The notes under the pieces were generated by a model, which ran no database searches, was not told where the DNA came from, and saw only the letters and a list, made by a program, of their open reading frames with translations. This document shows positions 24,907-34,630 of a stretch of DNA of 40,206 nt, piece after piece (within the stretch, counting starts at the first letter, position 1; each line of letters starts with the position of its first letter). Origin of the DNA: Akkermansia sp. (lineage in GTDB: Bacteria > Verrucomicrobiota > Verrucomicrobiia > Verrucomicrobiales > Akkermansiaceae); the NCBI GenBank assembly GCA_017390945.1, contig JAFOZZ010000180.1, positions 1 through 40,206 of the forward strand, given 5' to 3'. The position numbers and the translations under genes are program-made.

Positions 24907-26301
24907 TTACTGAGCGAGAGCGCTGAGCAGCTTGGTGTGAATGCCGCCGAAGCCGCCATTGCTCATCACCAGCAGAACATCGCCGGGGTGGACGCGGGTG
25001 ACGACATGTGCCACGATGTCGTCCACATTGCTGCCCAGGTAGCACTCCGTACCCTGAGAGCTGATGTCGTTGCAGAGTTTCTCTTCGTCCAGGCGCTCCT
25101 CGGGGCGCAGGCGCTTGTGGTTTTCCACCGGGGAGATGACTGCGAAGTCGGCTGTGGCCAGTGCGGCTGCCAGCTCGTTTTGGAAAAGATTGCGGATGGT
25201 CGTGTTGCTGCGCGGGTCGAACAATACCCACAGGCGGCTCTTGGGGAAGCTCTGGCGCAGGCCTTCTACCGCCTGACGGATGGCCGTGGGGTGGTGTGCA
25301 AAGTCGTCCACCACAGTCACGCCATTCACGGTGCCACGCACCTCCTGGCGGCGAGCGACACCCTCGAATGCCATGAACGCAGCGCGAATCTGATCCGGCG
25401 TGATGCCGGCGTTGCGGGCAGCGCAGGTGGCCATGGCGGCATTGCGGATGTTGAAATCACCAATCATGGGGATGCTGTAGGTCTCGCCATCCAGCGTGAA
25501 GGAGCTGCCATCCGTGCGGTGCTCGATGTCGGTGATGCGCAGGTCTGCCTGTTCGCCCATGCCGACGCTGACCACTTTCACCATCTTCAGCTCTTCGGCT
25601 GCATGGGCGCGGACGTCCTGGCAGTGGATGCAGTCGGCATTGATGAACACGACACCCGTGCGAGGCACCACGCGCAGCAGACGCTTGAAGGAGAGCTTAA
25701 TCTCCTCCACGTTAGCGTAGATGTCGGCGTGATCCATCTCAATGTTGTTGATAATCACGACCTCGGGCAGGTAATGCAGGAACTTGGAGCGCTTGTCGAA
25801 GAAAGCCGTGTCGTACTCATCGCCCTCCATCACGCAGTAGTCGGAGTCGGTAAAGCGGCCACCGCGACCCAGGTTGCGGGCGATACCGCCAATCATGAAG
25901 CTGGGGTTCAGGCCGTTAGCCTCCATGAGCCAGGCCAGCATACTGGTGGTCGTGGTCTTGCCATGGGTGCCGGTTACCACGTAATTGTGCTTGCCCCACA
26001 GGAAGAACTCCTTCATGGTCTCGGGCAGGCTCATGTAGCGCAGGTTGCGCTCCAGTACTGCCTCCACCTCAGCGTTGCCGCGGCTCATGGCGTTGCCGAT
26101 AACAATCATATCTGCCTCAGCAGGAATATTCTCGGGTTTGTATCCCTGGAATATCTGAATGCCCTCACTCTCGAGGAAGGTGGACATGGGCGGGTAGACG
26201 TTGGCATCGGTGCCGGTAACGGTGTAACCCTTGCGAGCCATGGCAGAGGCCACCGCACCCATTGCTGTACCGCAGATTCCGAGGAAGTGAACGTGCTTCA
26301 T
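24907..26301 (-). CDS. mpl: UDP-MurNAc:tripeptide ligase Mpl (cell-wall recycling)
   Basis: 464 residues of the Mur ligase family. Mpl joins recycled L-Ala-gamma-D-Glu-mesoDAP tripeptide to UDP-MurNAc in the cytoplasm. The choice of Mpl over MurC rests on recognisable motifs: HFLGICGTAMGA, TGTDANVYPPMSTFLES, VIGNAMSRGN, EYDTAFFDKRSKFLHY, NNIEMDHADIY, RRQEVRG, DDFAHHPTAI and MSNGGFGGIHTKLL. The ATP loop is VTGTHGKTTTTSML. The ATG at 26301 gives the natural N-terminus. The likely promoter leaves a leader of about 25 nt. It stands alone on the minus strand, divergent from a lipoprotein gene. Confidence 0.9.
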   Translation of the reverse strand: MKHVHFLGICGTAMGAVASAMARKGYTVTGTDANVYPPMSTFLESEGIQIFQGYKPENIPAEADMIVIGNAMSRGNAEVEAVLERNLRYMSLPETMKEFFLWGKHNYVVTGTHGKTTTTSMLAWLMEANGLNPSFMIGGIARNLGRGGRFTDSDYCVMEGDEYDTAFFDKRSKFLHYLPEVVIINNIEMDHADIYANVEEIKLSFKRLLRVVPRTGVVFINADCIHCQDVRAHAAEELKMVKVVSVGMGEQADLRITDIEHRTDGSSFTLDGETYSIPMIGDFNIRNAAMATCAARNAGITPDQIRAAFMAFEGVARRQEVRGTVNGVTVVDDFAHHPTAIRQAVEGLRQSFPKSRLWVLFDPRSNTTIRNLFQNELAAALATADFAVISPVENHKRLRPEERLDEEKLCNDISSQGTECYLGSNVDDIVAHVVTRVHPGDVLLVMSNGGFGGIHTKLLSALAQ

Positions 26302-26332
26302 AAATATGTAGGTCGAGACTGAGAGGTGAGCA

Positions 26333-26361
26333 AGGGTAGCGCATTCTGCCCCTTTTTGCAA
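26333..26361 (-). promoter_or_regulatory. Promoter of mpl
   Basis: Minus strand: TTGCAA (26361-26356), 17-nt spacer, TACCCT (26338-26333). The ATG is 31 nt further on, so this transcript has a short leader, unlike most promoters here. Confidence 0.45.
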
Positions 26362-26411
26362 GCGTTTTTTATGTACGTCTGTGCACGCTTTTGTTATGCT
26401 GACTTTTCATC

Positions 26412-26440
26412 TTGACGCCGAATCTGTTTTTCTGTACTAT
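26412..26440 (+). promoter_or_regulatory. Promoter of lipoprotein gene
   Basis: TTGACG (26412-26417), 17-nt spacer, TACTAT (26435-26440), then 7 nt to ATG 26448. Leaderless layout. Confidence 0.65.
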
Positions 26441-26447
26441 GTGGAAT

Positions 26448-27296
26448 ATGAAAAGAGCTGTAGCCCAACTGCTTTTGCTGCTTTTGCCCGTGGCTTGCAC
26501 TTCTCCCTCTCCGCCCGAGCCTGTGCGCGAAGTTTATTTTGAGTCTCCTTGCGTGACCGTTACCTGGGAGGGAACTCCTGGGTCGATTAATGGTGTGACG
26601 TTGCGGCAGGGTCCGGAGGAATTGTCGCGCCTGAATCCGGGGGGGATTTATAAGGCGGATGGAGATGCTTGTCGCGGTGAGTTGCTGGTGATGCCTTATA
26701 CTCTCAGGCGGGATGGGGGCGAGGCTCTGACGATGTATAGCGTGCTGGAGGTGCAGCAGCCCTGGTTTGTGGGCTATGCGCGTACCAGAGTGACGGCACC
26801 ACTGCGTTATCATGCTGGTGTGCTGTCGCTCACGGCCGATGAGGGGGATTTTGACCCCATGCGCGAGTTTGGCGTGCTCAAAACTGAGAATGAGCGTATT
26901 CTGGCGCTGGTGGACCGCAAGGGCGAGCCTTACACGCGTTGCGAGCTGAAGCCCGTGGACAAGCCGAGCGAGGCGACGTATCCCGGCAATTATTTCCAGC
27001 ACCGCCGCAAGGGGGCGGGTGAGTGGGATGGCCTCCTTATCATGAAGCGGGATTTCGGCGGTGGCTCGTGCCAATGGTTTAACCTTGTGCGCGTGGAGCA
27101 GGGCGCTCCCAATGCTATGCCGGTCGTCACAGTGCTGCAAGGCTTGCAACGCAAGGGGAACACGCTCACAGATGCCTCGGGCATGGTGCACTACACCATC
27201 CACAAAGGAGCCTTGAGTACCCCCGCCGGGAGAACCTATGCCGAGATGTCACTCAACCCGTTGATTCCCGTTGTGCGCTCGGCCAATTCACCGTGA
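26448..27296 (+). CDS. Predicted lipoprotein, unknown function
   Basis: 282 residues. MKRAVAQLLLLLLPVACTS has a lipobox ending in Cys, so export and lipidation are likely. The rest is beta-rich by eye, with VYFESPCVTVTWEGTPGS, GVTLRQGPEELSRLNPGG, many charged turns and a C-terminal GMVHYTIHKGALSTPAGR. I recognise no family. The start agrees with the promoter; the ATG at 26436 lies in the -10 box. Divergent from mpl, and followed by a heptamer repeat and about 330 bp without a gene before gyrB. Confidence 0.7.
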   Translation: MKRAVAQLLLLLLPVACTSPSPPEPVREVYFESPCVTVTWEGTPGSINGVTLRQGPEELSRLNPGGIYKADGDACRGELLVMPYTLRRDGGEALTMYSVLEVQQPWFVGYARTRVTAPLRYHAGVLSLTADEGDFDPMREFGVLKTENERILALVDRKGEPYTRCELKPVDKPSEATYPGNYFQHRRKGAGEWDGLLIMKRDFGGGSCQWFNLVRVEQGAPNAMPVVTVLQGLQRKGNTLTDASGMVHYTIHKGALSTPAGRTYAEMSLNPLIPVVRSANSP

Positions 27297-27593
27297 ATGC
27301 AGTTTCGAGTTACGAGTTACGAGTTACGAGTTTCGAGTTGCAAGCCTGTTACCGAAGGCAGCCGCCCGCCAAACCTAAAAACTTGTCCGCCCTAATCACA
27401 GCCTGCCTCGGCGTAGAAAGCTGCCCGTCAGGGCTGACTCGAAGCCGGGTCCTTCCCGCATGGCCTGTAACGCGCTTTATTTGCCCCTGTAAGCGCAGAG
27501 TGTGGAGTGGGCGCAGGGGAATGAGGAAATGTATGCATGACGCGTTATAGGGGCTTTTTTGTGGATTTTAGCGCCATATGACATAATATATAA
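27297..27593. other. Gene-free stretch before gyrB
   Basis: About 300 bp with no credible ORF. It starts with five 7-nt units (27303-27337) and holds a hairpin CCCCTG/CAGGGG (about 27484-27517) with an inner GCGC/GCGC. An AT-rich segment (27575-27593) abuts the gyrB -35 box. No RNA gene was recognised. Confidence 0.5.
27303..27340 (+). repeat. Heptamer tandem repeat TTACGAG
   Basis: Five tandem 7-nt units: TTTCGAG, TTACGAG three times, TTTCGAG, then a decayed TTGCAAG. Directly after the lipoprotein stop. The same AGTTAC core appears in the repeat block at 133-165 and 34381-34413 (minus-strand reading). Confidence 0.75.
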
Positions 27594-30192
<2,599 letters not shown>

Positions 30193-30216
30193 CCCCTAAC
30201 CGCTTTTTACTGAATT

Positions 30217-32919
30217 ATGAGTGATACTAGAATCCGTCCGGTCGACGTAGCAGAGGAGGTGTCCCGCAGCTTCCTGGACTACTCCATGTCCGTGATTATT
30301 TCCCGTGCTCTGCCGGATGCCCGCGATGGTCTGAAGCCCTCGCAGCGCCGCGTGCTCTACGCGATGCATGAGCTCGGCCTGGTGCCCACCAAGGGCACGA
30401 TTAAGTGCGGTAAAATCGTGGGTGACACCATCGGTAACTACCACCCGCACGGCGACCAGTCCGCCTACGGTACGCTGGTGACGATGGCTCAGCCGTGGAA
30501 CATGCGCGACGTGCTGGTGCAGGGCCAGGGTAACTTCGGTACGCCGGAAGGCGACCCGCCCGCCGCTATGCGATACACCGAGGCGAAGCTCAGCCACCTG
30601 GGCGTGGCGCTCATGGATGACCTGGACAAGGACACCGTGGACTTCCAGCCCAACTACGACAACCGTCTGACGGAGCCCGTGGTGTTCCCCTCCGCTTTCC
30701 CGAACCTGCTGGTAAACGGCGGCACGGGTATTGCCGTGGGTATGGCTACCAACATGGCCCCGCACAACCTGGGCGAAGTGGTGGACGGCATCTGTGCCTT
30801 TATCGACAATCCCCTCATCACCAGCGAAGCGCTGCGTGCTTACATTAAGGGTCCGGACTTCCCCACGGGTGGCTACATCCTGGGCTACAAGGGTATCGAT
30901 AGCTACTTCCGCACCGGCCGCGGCAGCGTGCGCATGCGCGGTAAGATGGAGGTAGTCAGCAACGAGAACGGCCGTGAGTTTATCCACATTTCGGATGTCC
31001 CCTACGGCGTGAACCGCGCGGTGCTCCAGGAGCGTATCGCGGAGCTTGTGCGCGATAAGGTGATTACCGACATCGCCGGCATGCGCGACCTGACGGACTA
31101 CATCGAGATTGAGCTCAAGCGCGATGCCCGCCCGCAGGTGGTTATCAACCAGCTCTACAAGCTCACCAGCCTCGATACCTCCTTCGCCGTCAATATGCTG
31201 GCTATTCACGAGGGGCGCCCCAAGGTGCTCACCATGAAGGATGCCATCAACTTCTACGTGGAGCACCGCCGCGAGGTGGTGGTGCGCCGTACCAAGTACC
31301 TGCTGCGCAAGGCTGAGGACCGCGCCGAGGTATTGGAGGCCTACCTGATTGCCCTCGCTAACCTCGATGAGTTCATCCGCATCATCCGCGAATCCCGCAA
31401 CCGCGAGGAGGCTCGCAACAAGCTGATGGCCTTCCGCTTCCCCGTGGCTCTGGCCAAGGGGCTGGGTATCCTCATCCACAGCCAGCCCTCCGTGCAGGGG
31501 GATGACTACGTATTCACGGAGCGCCAGGTGAACGCCATCCTCGACCTGCGCCTCTACCAACTCACCGCTCTCGAGAACGACAAGATTTCCGATGAGTACA
31601 AGAAGCTGCTGGAGGTGATTGAGGACTACCTCGACATCTTGGCCAACGAGGCTCGCGTGCTCGGTATCGTGAAGGATGAGCTGCGCGCTATCAAGGAGAA
31701 GTACGCCACCCCGCGTATGACCCACATCATTCCCTTCGAGGGCGATATGGCCATTGAGGACCTCATCCCGAATGACTCTATGATTGTGACCATTACCCAC
31801 AGTGGTTACATTAAGCGCACGAACTCCGATGAGTACCGCTTGCAGGCTCGCGGTGGCAAGGGCGTGAAGGCCGCTACCACCAAGAGCAAGAAGGATGCCA
31901 ACGACTACGTGGAGCACCTCTTCGCCGCACAGAATCACGACTACATCATGTTCTTCACCAACACCGGCCGTGTGTACGTGGAGCGCGTGTACGAGATTGA
32001 CGAGGCCGCACGCAGTGCTCAGGGCCGCTCCATTAAGAACCTGCTCGACATGCAGGCCGAGGAGCGTATCGCCGCTATTCTGCGCCTGGAGCGCAAGGTG
32101 AGCGAGGACGGCAAGGATATCACCTTCGCGGAGGGCTCCGGCAATGTCGTATTCGCCACCAAGGATGGTACTGTGAAGAAGACTGCCCTCAACGACTTCG
32201 TGAACTACCGCAAGGCCGGTATCATCGCCATTAACCTGGAGGAGGGTAACTCCCTGGTGAATGCCGTGCTGACGACAGGCGAGCAGGATGTCATCATTGT
32301 CACCCACAATGGTATGTCCATCCGCTTCTCCGAGGATCAGATGCGTACTCAGGGCCGTAACACCATCGGTGTGCGTGGTATTAAGCTGCGCGAGGGCGAC
32401 TACGTGGTTGCCATGGCCGTGGTACCCGAGGGCGAGACCGCTATCGCTGCTTCCGATGACGAGGCCGAGGATGCCACCACCGATGTGCCGGAGGCTGAGG
32501 CTGCTGCGGACGAGCAGGGGGCTTCCGCCGTGCATTCGCTCCTCGTGGTGTCCGAGAACGGTCTTGGCAAGCGCACCCGCTTCGCTGAGTACCGCATGCA
32601 GAGCCGCGGCGGTATCGGTATTAAGACCATGAACTGCACCGACAAGACCGGCCTCGTGGTATCCGCTACCACCGTGACCGATGCCGATGAGCTCATGATT
32701 ATGACCTCCGCCGGTCAGTCCGTCCGCATGAAGGTCAACACCATCCGCGAAACTGGCCGCGCCACCCAGGGCGTGAAGCTCATCACCCTCAACGCTAAGG
32801 AGGCTATTCAGGAAATCACCCTCGTCATCCCCGATGAGGACGACGACTCCGCCGACGGCGACGATGTCATCGATGCCGACGCCACCGAGGCCACCGAGCC
32901 CACCGAAGGCGAGAGCTGA
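30217..32919 (+). CDS. gyrA: DNA gyrase subunit A
   Basis: DNA-cleaving subunit, 900 residues. The catalytic Tyr is residue 120 in AAMRYTEAKLS. The quinolone region reads HPHGDQSAYGTLVTMAQP: by alignment, Gln81 and Gly85 stand where E. coli has Ser83 and Asp87. The C-terminal beta-pinwheel has a GyrA-box variant, QARGGKGVKA, which supports gyrase rather than topoisomerase IV. Within the pinwheel is an acidic, Ala-rich insertion (about residues 745-770), and the protein ends in a long Asp/Glu tail. No SD precedes the ATG. A terminator follows at 32951. Confidence 0.95.
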   Translation: MSDTRIRPVDVAEEVSRSFLDYSMSVIISRALPDARDGLKPSQRRVLYAMHELGLVPTKGTIKCGKIVGDTIGNYHPHGDQSAYGTLVTMAQPWNMRDVLVQGQGNFGTPEGDPPAAMRYTEAKLSHLGVALMDDLDKDTVDFQPNYDNRLTEPVVFPSAFPNLLVNGGTGIAVGMATNMAPHNLGEVVDGICAFIDNPLITSEALRAYIKGPDFPTGGYILGYKGIDSYFRTGRGSVRMRGKMEVVSNENGREFIHISDVPYGVNRAVLQERIAELVRDKVITDIAGMRDLTDYIEIELKRDARPQVVINQLYKLTSLDTSFAVNMLAIHEGRPKVLTMKDAINFYVEHRREVVVRRTKYLLRKAEDRAEVLEAYLIALANLDEFIRIIRESRNREEARNKLMAFRFPVALAKGLGILIHSQPSVQGDDYVFTERQVNAILDLRLYQLTALENDKISDEYKKLLEVIEDYLDILANEARVLGIVKDELRAIKEKYATPRMTHIIPFEGDMAIEDLIPNDSMIVTITHSGYIKRTNSDEYRLQARGGKGVKAATTKSKKDANDYVEHLFAAQNHDYIMFFTNTGRVYVERVYEIDEAARSAQGRSIKNLLDMQAEERIAAILRLERKVSEDGKDITFAEGSGNVVFATKDGTVKKTALNDFVNYRKAGIIAINLEEGNSLVNAVLTTGEQDVIIVTHNGMSIRFSEDQMRTQGRNTIGVRGIKLREGDYVVAMAVVPEGETAIAASDDEAEDATTDVPEAEAAADEQGASAVHSLLVVSENGLGKRTRFAEYRMQSRGGIGIKTMNCTDKTGLVVSATTVTDADELMIMTSAGQSVRMKVNTIRETGRATQGVKLITLNAKEAIQEITLVIPDEDDDSADGDDVIDADATEATEPTEGES

Positions 32920-32950
32920 TAAATAAGCCTGCCGCAAGTGCAAGATTCAG

Positions 32951-32984
32951 GCCGCTGCTTCCACCCAGGAAGCAGCGGCTTTTT
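32951..32984 (+). terminator. Terminator of gyrBA
   Basis: A 12-bp stem GCCGCTGCTTCC/GGAAGCAGCGGC with a 5-nt loop, followed by T5. Confidence 0.9.
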
Positions 32985-33009
32985 AGAATGTTGAAAGTTT
33001 AATGTTTGA

Positions 33010-33060
33010 AGTGGAGAGTTCGGCGGGCAACGGCCCGCGGAATTTAAGAGTCCCCTTACC
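33010..33060. repeat. Partial copy of intergenic repeat (CGCGGAATT family)
   Basis: TGAAGTGGAGAGTTC followed by a GCGGGC/GCCCGC-type hairpin and CGGAATTTAAGAGTCCC. The first part recurs at 34338-34353 and the second at 33760, 34013 and 36748. It is the left end of the repeat-rich island after gyrA. The remaining bases up to 33160 show no gene. Confidence 0.6.
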
Positions 33061-33189
33061 AGGGCTTTTGAAGTGTGGCTCTGTGGTGCTCCGCCGTGAA
33101 ATTTAGCTGCGTTGCAGCGCCGTGCTTGCTTCTTCGTCCTTCGTCCTTTAAGATACCTCGGCCTACATATTATTTTGCCTTGAATCCAT

Positions 33190-33225
33190 AATAAAAAAGA
33201 CCCGGCGGGTGGTGAATCCGCCGGG
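33190..33225 (-). terminator. Terminator of the short RNA
   Basis: Minus strand: stem CCCGGCGG/CCGCCGGG with a 9-nt loop (33225-33201), then TCTTTTTTATT. Confidence 0.85.
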
Positions 33226-33260
33226 CGCTTCGGAAATCATTGATGATGTCCTCCTGAGTT
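33190..33260 (-). ncRNA. Short RNA, candidate antisense regulator
   Basis: Predicted minus-strand transcript of about 65-70 nt, from near 33260 to the terminator T-run at 33200-33190. Its 5' part contains AACTCAGGAGGAC, complementary over 13 bp (one G-U) to the end of the 26-codon ORF at 33351-33431. Its terminator arm ACCACCCGCCGGGT is complementary over 14 nt to the hairpin after that ORF. It also contains AGGAGGA and an ATG (33240) opening a 25-codon frame that runs through the terminator. A short peptide is therefore an alternative, but the terminator inside that frame makes a regulatory RNA more likely. Confidence 0.5.
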
Positions 33261-33266
33261 GCCGTC

Positions 33267-33294
33267 ATTTTACACCCACTGGCATTTTTGTCAA
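33267..33294 (-). promoter_or_regulatory. Promoter of the short RNA
   Basis: Minus strand: TTGACA (33294-33289), 16-nt spacer, TAAAAT (33272-33267). Transcription would start near 33260. It lies between the two hairpins, so the short RNA is an independent unit. Confidence 0.75.
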
Positions 33295-33310
33295 TACTTT
33301 TTTTGCAGAA

Positions 33311-33337
33311 AACCCGGCGGGAACCACCCGCCGGGTT
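33311..33337 (-). terminator. Hairpin after the 26-codon ORF
   Basis: Minus strand: an 11-bp stem AACCCGGCGGG/CCCGCCGGGTT with a 5-nt loop, 13 nt after the TAG, followed by a short T-run. Its left arm and loop are complementary to the terminator of the neighbouring short RNA. Confidence 0.7.
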
Positions 33338-33350
33338 GAGGGGCTTTCGC

Positions 33351-33431
33351 CTAACTCAGGAGAACGATCAGAAGCTCTATGAGCAACTCAATCTGTTCTC
33401 CGTATTTACTCAGGGAATACAGGAACATCAT
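33351..33431 (-). CDS. 26-residue hydrophobic peptide, candidate type I toxin
   Basis: A short ORF below usual gene-calling limits. It begins with two ATGs preceded by a strong SD (AAAGGAGA, 6 nt from the start), which is rare in this window. The peptide starts MMFLYSLSKYG and ends LLIELLIVLLS: a short polar stretch, then a Leu/Ile-rich helix that could insert in a membrane, with three Glu and one Lys. A hairpin CGCCC/GGGCG lies in the leader just before the SD, and a terminator-like hairpin follows the stop. Next to it, on the same strand, is a separately promoted RNA with two complementary segments. This arrangement resembles type I toxin-antitoxin units; toxicity is a hypothesis. A leader peptide is the main alternative. 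Confidence 0.45.
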   Translation of the reverse strand: MMFLYSLSKYGEQIELLIELLIVLLS

Positions 33432-33566
33432 GCTGATCTCCTTTCTACCGCCCTTTGCGGGCGTGAACTAAAGGTAGCACAATGAACACCAAAAGTCACC
33501 TATTATCTCAATTTTTTTTATGATAAAACGATGATATTGCCTGAAGGTATTGAATCTCCTTTCATC

Positions 33567-33616
33567 CAATCTCGTTCACGCGCATGCGTGAATCTCGTCG
33601 AGCCGCGCATGCGGCT
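33567..33616 (-). repeat. Class A hairpin array, inverted orientation
   Basis: AATCTCGT linkers (the reverse complement of ACGAGATT) at 33568 and 33591, each followed by a different perfect hairpin: TTCACGC-GCAT-GCGTGAA and AGCCGC-GCAT-GCGGCT. It continues straight into a class B array. Confidence 0.75.
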
Positions 33617-33764
33617 CATCCACGGCTTGTAAAGCCGTTTTTCACCATTCCCCGCCAGGGGAATTCTTCACCACACGCGTAGCGTGTTTTTCACCACGGC
33701 GAAGCAAGTTTTTCACCGTGAGACCACTGTCGAACTCATAATTTTTGATTTTACAAGTTCGGCG
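33591..33764 (+). repeat. Flanking direct repeat, left copy (about 175 bp)
   Basis: This stretch matches 37011-37186 in the same orientation with only about ten scattered differences. It comprises one class A unit, the class B array and a shared tail ending in ATTTTTGATTTTACAAGTTC then GGCG. The pair brackets the AbiE-like cassette and could recombine to delete about 3.4 kb. Confidence 0.8.
33617..33725 (+). repeat. Class B hairpin array (TTCACCA linker), copy 1
   Basis: Hairpins ACGGCTT-GTA-AAGCCGT, TTCCCC-GCCA-GGGGAA and ACACGC-GTA-GCGTGT are separated by the linker (T)TTCACCA, then a unit whose stem has decayed (CGGCGAAGCAAG), then TTTTTCACCGTGAG. The equivalent decayed unit is intact (ACTTGC-GTA-GCAAGT) in the copy at 37037. 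Confidence 0.78.
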
Positions 33765-33885
33765 GGCGAACGACCGCGGAATTTGAGAGTCCCGGAGGGA
33801 CGACAGCAAGTAGCGCGGGGTGGAGTCGCGAAGCGACGAAACCCCGGGTAGGGGGTATAAATAAAATTAGAACCCCGGAGGGGTG
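33760..33885 (+). repeat. Composite intergenic repeat, partial copy
   Basis: Contains GGCGGGC then CGCGGAATTTGAGAGTCCC, GGAGGGACGACAGC, AGTAGCGCGGGGT and later GGGTAGGGGGTATAAAT with AACCCCGGAGGGGTGG. The same pieces in the same order occur at 36748-36952, where an extra segment (seen separately at 34108-34196) lies between them. Confidence 0.7.
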
Positions 33886-34002
33886 GCGCCTGCTGGCGCA
33901 GTCGGTTATATTGCGCCGATAGCGCAGATATATTGCACCTGCGGTGCAGTTATATTGTGCCTTGCGGTACAGTTATATTGCCCGCATGCGCGGGCAGTTA
34001 TA
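33884..34002 (+). repeat. Class C hairpin array (GTTATATT linker)
   Basis: Five hairpins with different stems: GCGCC/GGCGC, TGCGC/GCGCA, TGCACC/GGTGCA, TGTGCC/GGTACA (one G-T) and TGCCCGC/GCGGGCA. They are joined by GTTATAT or GATATAT linkers, with loops of 3-5 nt. An inverted, partial copy lies at 36557-36630. Confidence 0.78.
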
Positions 34003-34012
34003 GAGTTCGGCG

Positions 34013-34196
34013 GGCAAAGCCCGCGGAATTTGAGAGTCTCGGAGGGACGGTAGATAGTAGGCAGGTGGTCCCGTCTTCGCCCTAACGGGCTACGCCGAGG
34101 CAAGGGAGCGGCCTGTGAGGACGTCTCGTCTCGGCGTAGCTTTAGCGAAGACGGAAGAAAGCGAGCGATAGCGAGACTCGAAGCCCCAAACCCCTG
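34013..34196 (+). repeat. Composite intergenic repeat, second form
   Basis: Starts with GGCGGGCAAAGCCCGCGGAA and GAGAGTCTCGGAGGGACG. After a private segment it continues with GGCCTGTGAGGACGTCTCGT, CGGCGTAGCTTTAGCGAAGA, AAAGCGAGCGATAGCGAGAC and GAAGCCCCAAACCCC. The second half is nearly identical to 36825-36910. A piece around CGTCTTCGCTAAAGCTACGC is inverted at 36508-36533. No gene or transposase is present. Confidence 0.7.
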
Positions 34197-34319
34197 CTAG
34201 ACGGTAAAAAGGAATTCGAGCCCGGAGCTGCATCGCGAATGCGATGTAGCGGAGGCCGACAGATTATGGCTCCGGTCGTTAGCCCGGAGCCAAGCGGGGG
34301 ATGAGGGATTTGGAATGTT

Positions 34320-34420
34320 TAATTTTAATGGTTGATGTTTGAAGTGGAGAGTTCAACGACCTCCCGCCCGCGGAATTTTCCACTTGTCTATCGTAACTTG
34401 TAGCTTGTCTATTAACATAC
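34320..34420. repeat. Repeat block shared with window start
   Basis: TGAAGTGGAGAGTTC (also at 33007), then CCGCGGAATTTTCCACTTGT and CTATCGTAACTTGTAGCTTG, matching 121-165. On the minus strand both copies happen to encode LIDKLQVTIDK in an open frame, but there is no gene structure around either. Confidence 0.65.
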
Positions 34421-34495
34421 AGCTTGCCAATTTTTCATTTGTCGAAGTGCTCTGGCTCCCCATGCGGTTATGGCAACTAGGTTTTGTATCTTGCC

Positions 34496-34533
34496 TTTTG
34501 TCAAGTGTCATACTTTTATGACACTTGACAAAA
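34496..34533. promoter_or_regulatory. Distal operator palindrome of the AbiE-like operon
   Basis: A perfect 17-bp inverted repeat, TTTTGTCAAGTGTCATA, with a CTTT spacer. The core TTGTCAAGTGTCA is the same as in the operator over the promoter at 34597. The centres are 99 bp apart, roughly nine helical turns, which would allow one regulator to bind both and loop the DNA. Confidence 0.8.
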
Positions 34534-34589
34534 ATACTGGAATATAAATCAAAAAGCATGAAACAACAATAATTAAACGAATAAAATTC

Positions 34590-34616
34590 TTGACTTTTGT
34601 CAAGTGTCAGGATAAT
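34590..34616 (+). promoter_or_regulatory. Promoter of the AbiE-like operon
   Basis: TTGACT (34590-34595), a short 15-nt spacer and GATAAT (34611-34616). The -10 box is exactly the 6-nt centre of the palindromic operator, so a bound repressor would cover it. Confidence 0.6.
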
Positions 34617-34630
34617 CTGACACTTGACAA
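34597..34630. promoter_or_regulatory. Proximal operator palindrome over the promoter
   Basis: A perfect 14-bp inverted repeat, TTGTCAAGTGTCAG / CTGACACTTGACAA, separated by GATAAT, which is the -10 box. The right arm ends at the start codon. Probably the autoregulatory site of the first gene. Confidence 0.82.

Noticed and set aside
24907..26301. MurC as the identity of the minus-strand Mur ligase
   Set aside because: Motifs DANVYPPMS, FFDKRSKF and the ending MSNGGFGGIHTKLL are those of Mpl. MurC has different sequence at these points.
27297..27593. 6S RNA or tRNA upstream of gyrB
   Set aside because: There is one hairpin but no cloverleaf, no CCA end and no long open-bubble helix that I could draw. 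Left as a gene-free stretch.
30196..32943. 915-codon open frame antisense to gyrA
   Set aside because: It mirrors gyrA codon for codon, has no start signal or recognisable domain, and arises from the strong third-position bias of gyrA. The same holds for the long antisense frames over gyrB (27568-29853), rpsA (17858-19306) and the polyferredoxin (12534-13976).
33288..33485. 65-codon plus-strand frame across the toxin-like locus
   Set aside because: It runs through both strands' hairpin and is antisense to the better-supported 26-codon ORF with its SD. No promoter or start signal was seen on the plus strand.
33567..34002. Possible CRISPR array
   Set aside because: The constant part is only 7-8 nt and the variable parts are short palindromes of 10-20 nt. 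There is no 24-40-nt repeat with regular 30-40-nt spacers and no cas gene.
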